From an uncultured Selenomonadaceae bacterium (GTDB lineage Bacteria; Bacillota; Negativicutes; Selenomonadales; Selenomonadaceae): DNA of 10,270 nucleotides. The position numbers and the translations under genes were made by a program. Each line of letters starts with the position of its first letter. The first letter of the stretch is position 1. Under the pieces are notes generated by a model. The model was not told where the DNA came from. It did not search any database and worked only from the letters and a program-made list of their open reading frames with translations. Shown here piece after piece: positions 7,501 to 10,270 of this stretch. The stretch lies in assembly GCA_905236255.1 (NCBI GenBank), contig CAJOPK010000205.1:1-10270 (forward strand), in the 5' to 3' direction.

Positions 7501-10059
7501 ATTCTTTCCGGAGTTTTGCGGGAAATGGAGGCGCGCATTGAAGGCGGTTACGTCATCAATTCCGAAAAATATTTTTACGTCGATTTTCTGCGCGGTGAAT
7601 ATGTTTTGCTTGACGACGATTATCTTCCGGATTTTCAGAAGGTTTTCGATACCGGAGATTCCGTTGTCGAACGCATAAAAAAACACGCCGCCGACAACAA
7701 TTTGAAAACTTTGGAAGATTCCATTCGTTACACTTTCGAGGGCGGCGGCGACAATTTCCGTTGTGCGGAAATGGCTGACAAATACCTGCGTGAAATTCGC
7801 GGCTTTTCGGTTATCGAAAACGAAAATTACGACGTTGAAAAAAGTATCGAATATGCCGGCAGGGATATTGAGAGAATCAAGGACGAGTTTATCGAAAATC
7901 TTGAACTCGCGCAGAGTTACGGTCAGATCGACAATACCCGCGACAACGAAAAAGAAAAGATTTTGCAAATTATCAATCAGCTTTACGATGCCGCTTTCAA
8001 AACGCATGATTTCGGAATTTTCCGGCGCGTCAAAACTTACTGGGAGAAAAAAATTCGCGAAGATGCAAAAGCACACGGCGAAGTTATTCAGAAAGAATTT
8101 GATGCCTGCCGTCAAAAATTCGAGGACGACGAAGATTACAAGTCCCGCCTTGAACATATTGAGCAGATGTTGGCGCAGCAGAATTACACGGTTGCGGAAG
8201 ATATGATTCACCGCCTGAACCAAAACGAGCCGGAAGCCGACGTGTCATTTTTTGAGGAAGATTATCTCAAAAACTTTTTGGATCGTTACGAATTTTATTA
8301 CGACAAAGTCAGCGATCATTCCCGCGCTTTGAGCGGTCAGCTTATTTCCGGTCGTCAACACAACAAAGACGAAAAAGGCGGCGCACGTCTTGCCGAAAAT
8401 TGGCTTTCAAACGGCGGCACGATCGGAAATGTAAAATTGGCGCGTCTGCTTGAAACTTTGGGCTTTTCCGTCAAAGAAGTTAAGGAGATGCCCAAAATCG
8501 GCAAACTCGAAAATTATTTCGTTACCCTGAATCGTTCGGTGACCGGGCAAAAAGTTCATTACAAACACCCGATCGCCGCTTTCGGGTCGATTGCGGAGGA
8601 AACCGGTTTCCGGGTAATTTGTCTTTTCGGAAAATACGATGCCGACGGACTTTTGGAGCGTTACAAGGAAGTCGGGACTTCCAAAAATACGATTATCCTT
8701 TTGGATTATTCCCTGACAATGTACGAACGCCGCCGCCTGGCGCGCAAAGTCAAGGCGGAACTTTTCGACAAAGTTTTCGGATTGGTGGATCGCGTTTTGC
8801 TTTCCTATCTTGTCAGAAATTATAACGAAATGCGCGTAACTCAAATGTTGATGATGTTGATGATGCCTTTTGCATATTATCAGCCTTATGTTTGGGAATC
8901 GGGAAAAGTCATGCCGCCGGAAATTTTCATGGGACGCAAAGAAGAACTTGCGAAAATAGAATCTCCTTCCGGCGTAAACATTGTTTACGGCGGGCGGCAG
9001 CTCGGAAAATCCGCCATGCTCAAAATGGCTCGCAAGGATATTGACCGCAACATAAACAACGACCGCGCAATTTTGGTTGACATTAAGGACAAAGATTACA
9101 AAGCTGCGGCCAAGAAAGTTTCACTCGAACTCAACGATGCCGGATTTTTTGACAATGTTCCGGCGACGGAAGATTGGGACGAACTTGCCCGCGCAATCAA
9201 AAAACGTCTGCAAAGTACGACCGAAGAACACATTCCTTATTTCCTGTTGATGCTTGACGAAGCCGACGTTTTTATCGAAAGTTGTGCCGCAATCAATTAT
9301 TCGCCATTTGACGCGCTGAAAGACATTCAAAGTATCGGCGTGGATCGTTTCAAATTTGTTATCGCCGGACTTCGCAACATTGTCCGTTTCGATCGTCAAA
9401 AGACTTTGGGCAACAATGCGGTTTTGACTCAACTCAGTTCAATTACCGTCAAGCCGTTCAAAATGACGGAGGCGCGCGAACTTTTGGAAGTGCCGCTTTA
9501 TTATCTGGGACTTCGTTTTCCGCAGGGCAAAGAGTCCGAATCTTTGATCTCGCTTGTTTTGGCAAGCACGAATTATTTTCCGGGCTTGATTCAGCTTTAC
9601 TGTGCAAAATTGATTGAGGCGATGACCAAAAACGATTATGCCGGGTACAATCAGAACGAAACGCCGGTTTACGAAATCGGAAAGAATCACATCAAGAAAG
9701 TTTTGTCGGATCCCGGATTTACGGAGCAGATCAAAGAAAAATTTGAAATCACTTTGAAACTCGGCGAAGATCAATACTACTATATTATCGCGCTGATTTT
9801 TGCCTACCTCTATCACATCAACGGCTATAACGACGGATATTCCGCTCATGAAATTATTTCGGTTGCGGAAGATTTTGAACTCGGAGAAATTCCGGAACTC
9901 GGAGAAGAAACGATCTCCGCACTTTTGGAGGAACTCTGCGAACTCAATATTTTGCATAAGTCGTCCGAAGACAAATATCTTTTTGCCCGGTATACTTTTT
10001 TCCAAATGATGGGAAGTCGCGATGAAGTTGAGGACAAATTGCAGGAATTTATGATTTAA
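4504..10059 (+). CDS. Giant multidomain P-loop NTPase (STAND/Orc-like) with AT-hook and winged helices, function unknown
   Basis: 1851 residues, uninterrupted; I do not recognise a named family. Order as read: charged helical, probably coiled-coil N-terminus (1-190); acidic linker (190-250); winged-helix-like segment (about 265-345, helices then hairpin GYVRKYEFAGRGEFYASS); alpha/beta segment (358-520); AT-hook KRRGRPPK (530-537) and a second basic patch KRKYTRKK; acidic low-complexity linker (556-665); long helical region (668-1290); alpha/beta segment (1300-1440, with ICLFGKYDADGLLERY and TIILLDYSLTMYERRR). The C-terminal NTPase has the entry motif FMGRKEEL (1475-1482), Walker A GGRQLGKS (1496-1503), Walker B FLLMLDEADVF (1580-1590) and a sensor-1-like FVIAGLRN (1618-1625). 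A probable winged helix closes the protein (about 1750-1851). No signal peptide or membrane segment is seen, so it should be cytoplasmic and may bind DNA. The N-to-C order is the reverse of a typical Avs or NLR-like protein, where the NTPase is central. It stands alone between inverted repeats. Possible roles are conflict or defence, DNA maintenance or signalling; none is proven. Confidence 0.85.
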   Translation: MEKLETIRDLRESLSRINDLTSIFHRQVEKIKQRPTSKFFIDAGLLEDMIENLRELSSAYEFCRDACEELSSEPFPEKISDFENLLAREEQKAQYGERQKKAGEFLELTSNKPEVLKTLEEKQNELRGLLENTAPGKNFVEKKLAAYIDFMKAFTSTNFGEKLSYAKKLESAFDNDFLGEAFMGNSIKFKNSSADKEPKEEIGENENSSEVSSELIETVVESHGVKILSEDDFDEMDFRFEHSPKEKKDFKVGKFVKDILFSPPFVPAKKFIMGNIAEFGCTSRLMMDAICIDGKDDIFNNAAKFLNDKGYVRKYEFAGRGEFYASSPLLAKAFASRESAEALEIKQKRSIPKPDEFLPANPLYAAVRLTFLELLSFKIGQNNHKIDLEKGGKDAPKLSQLAADLPTQTRHFMDSEGFALNFVRRKESDIVVGCFWDDPDIIPEFVGKFADFVGRATHIDNIFVAGITKEQALGIYEVLSAGMNGNLTFRNKLYFYDFKAGKFYFGKNLIEISPEDITDDKTPPEPPAPKRRGRPPKNAPKAPVEVKTKRKYTRKKSVETDSTAESEEKFEPDGVKPAPEVLRGDVEEDFELTAEEPATQTKLFESKKNYSPVEDFSEDKDEEKFEIEPAPGYETTKSDYEEITEEKIEEVSGKSFDIEFDDSDSQNVYKMISADKVYCATAYLKAVSIDSPEVEPEYLRLAYAVNDPGAKCNYRSNRIYELFGVPENRFDEALMTAAAVRTFMFNVEGYDYDMPVLHDTIKNFPVVAENPVLGDFIYTLTEFKKKYHKGADLYADYRGQNLIDAEKNSGEASRNAAEVYRQFFELDIKEKTKNKRFLETKKIVFARDSDFAELLKYAINNDLNSRELVENYLVETFLKDDRIIDKSNLDEEKMDLFIDENWRKAAEKITHVEKHVKLFGAPRNGLYGNIVKIIDALCRWVSCAKVLSGTSDDEGRIAYKKIRNKLADGVKNACDSLNEFALKDLEENAGDIAGLAGLKILSGVLREMEARIEGGYVINSEKYFYVDFLRGEYVLLDDDYLPDFQKVFDTGDSVVERIKKHAADNNLKTLEDSIRYTFEGGGDNFRCAEMADKYLREIRGFSVIENENYDVEKSIEYAGRDIERIKDEFIENLELAQSYGQIDNTRDNEKEKILQIINQLYDAAFKTHDFGIFRRVKTYWEKKIREDAKAHGEVIQKEFDACRQKFEDDEDYKSRLEHIEQMLAQQNYTVAEDMIHRLNQNEPEADVSFFEEDYLKNFLDRYEFYYDKVSDHSRALSGQLISGRQHNKDEKGGARLAENWLSNGGTIGNVKLARLLETLGFSVKEVKEMPKIGKLENYFVTLNRSVTGQKVHYKHPIAAFGSIAEETGFRVICLFGKYDADGLLERYKEVGTSKNTIILLDYSLTMYERRRLARKVKAELFDKVFGLVDRVLLSYLVRNYNEMRVTQMLMMLMMPFAYYQPYVWESGKVMPPEIFMGRKEELAKIESPSGVNIVYGGRQLGKSAMLKMARKDIDRNINNDRAILVDIKDKDYKAAAKKVSLELNDAGFFDNVPATEDWDELARAIKKRLQSTTEEHIPYFLLMLDEADVFIESCAAINYSPFDALKDIQSIGVDRFKFVIAGLRNIVRFDRQKTLGNNAVLTQLSSITVKPFKMTEARELLEVPLYYLGLRFPQGKESESLISLVLASTNYFPGLIQLYCAKLIEAMTKNDYAGYNQNETPVYEIGKNHIKKVLSDPGFTEQIKEKFEITLKLGEDQYYYIIALIFAYLYHINGYNDGYSAHEIISVAEDFELGEIPELGEETISALLEELCELNILHKSSEDKYLFARYTFFQMMGSRDEVEDKLQEFMI
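6091..6114 (+). other. AT-hook motif within the giant protein
   Basis: The codons read KRRGRPPK, with the GRP core that inserts into the minor groove of A/T-rich DNA in known AT-hooks. It lies between a folded alpha/beta region and a long acidic linker, and is followed by a second basic patch (KTKRKYTRKK). This predicts DNA contact, but basic Pro-rich linkers can look alike. Confidence 0.65.
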
Positions 10060-10085
10060 CGGTTTGCGAAAAATGTTCGGAAATT

Positions 10086-10123
10086 AACCTTTCGTGTCTG
10101 AGTAAAATTCGGCACGAAAGGTT
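10086..10123 (+). terminator. Hairpin after the giant gene
   Basis: An 11-bp perfect stem (AACCTTTCGTG at 10086-10096, complement at 10113-10123) with a 16-nt loop, 26 nt after the stop codon. It is followed by TTTAATTA, a weak T-rich tail. It is placed as the terminator of the giant gene. Confidence 0.65.
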
Positions 10124-10135
10124 TTAATTATGACC

Positions 10136-10172
10136 AAAAAAACGCCCGTAACGTAATGACTCACGGGCGTTT
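10136..10172 (-). terminator. Terminator for leftward transcription, fused to the right repeat
   Basis: A 10-bp stem (AAACGCCCGT at 10140-10149, complement at 10163-10172) with a 13-nt loop. Read leftward it is followed by seven T (10142-10136), a textbook intrinsic terminator, so a minus-strand gene probably ends beyond the right edge. Read rightward it has only a weak tail (TTCACAAATTTTT). Its right arm lies inside the inverted repeat. Confidence 0.75.
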
Positions 10173-10252
10173 CACAAATTTTTCGGCGATCCGAATAAAT
10201 AAACGCCGATTTCAAAAAACTCAAAATTTAACTCCGAAATTACGGACAAGCG
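10161..10252 (-). repeat. Right copy of the 92-bp inverted repeat
   Basis: It is the inverted partner of 4281-4372, with 87 of 92 positions matching. Here the inner end supplies one arm of a complete terminator hairpin, whereas the left copy has only that single arm. The remaining 18 bases to the window edge are GC-rich and carry no feature I can identify. Confidence 0.95.
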
Positions 10253-10270
10253 GCGCCGCCCCGGACGGGC

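Noticed and set aside
6649..8223. 524-codon open frame on the minus strand within the giant gene
   Set aside because: It is a codon-bias shadow: Phe/Ile/Val-rich, no ribosome binding site, no recognisable motif, fully antisense to a long intact gene.
8844..8867. ATG/TTG trinucleotide run coding a Met-rich stretch (MLMMLMMP) in the giant gene
   Set aside because: It is short and impure, and fits a hydrophobic helix before the NTPase; nothing suggests a functional microsatellite.
4270..10265. Target-site duplication outside the inverted repeats
   Set aside because: The bases just outside the left copy (ATGGTTG) and right copy (GCGCCGC) do not match as a direct repeat, so transposition is not demonstrated.

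Overview
The window looks like chromosomal DNA of a diderm (outer-membrane) bacterium. The signs are an LptA/OstA-like periplasmic protein, a lipoprotein, peptidoglycan synthesis and an RNase E/G family enzyme. Clear Shine-Dalgarno sites, frequent TTG starts and protein style resemble Negativicutes (diderm Firmicutes), but this assignment is an inference. No rRNA, tRNA, CRISPR array, transposase or integrase was seen.

Region 1 (1-1794, + strand) is a compact gene string: the C-terminal half of mraY (lipid I synthesis), an LptA/OstA-like exported protein, and a flavodoxin-like lipoprotein. Gaps are only 27 and 21 nt, so they are probably one transcript with an envelope theme. It ends in a perfect 14-bp hairpin at 1815-1850 that also contains the last codons of the convergent gene.

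Region 2 (1825-4141, - strand) is a two-gene operon. A ribonuclease G-like gene is read first and ends unusually early, before the family's zinc-link cysteines. It is followed, with one base between stop and ATG, by a short GspE/PilB/ComGA-type secretion or pilus ATPase. A near-consensus promoter (TTGACA, 17 nt, TAAAAT) lies about 100 nt upstream of the RNase G start.

Region 3 (4281-10252) is the most unusual part. A single 5.6-kb gene (4504-10059) encodes an 1851-residue protein. It has a C-terminal P-loop NTPase followed by a probable winged helix, an internal AT-hook and acidic linker, and long regions I cannot assign. The gene is flanked by two 92-bp inverted repeats (4281-4372 and 10161-10252) that match at 87 of 92 positions. 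I found no target-site duplication and no transposase. The unit may be a repeat-bounded cassette or may sit between two copies of a dispersed intergenic repeat; only a genome-wide search would decide. Two hairpins follow the gene, one oriented as a strong terminator for leftward transcription entering from beyond the right edge.

Regions 1 and 2 are ordinary housekeeping and envelope functions. The giant gene has no functional link to them that I can see, and may be an accessory gene inserted next to the RNase G promoter.
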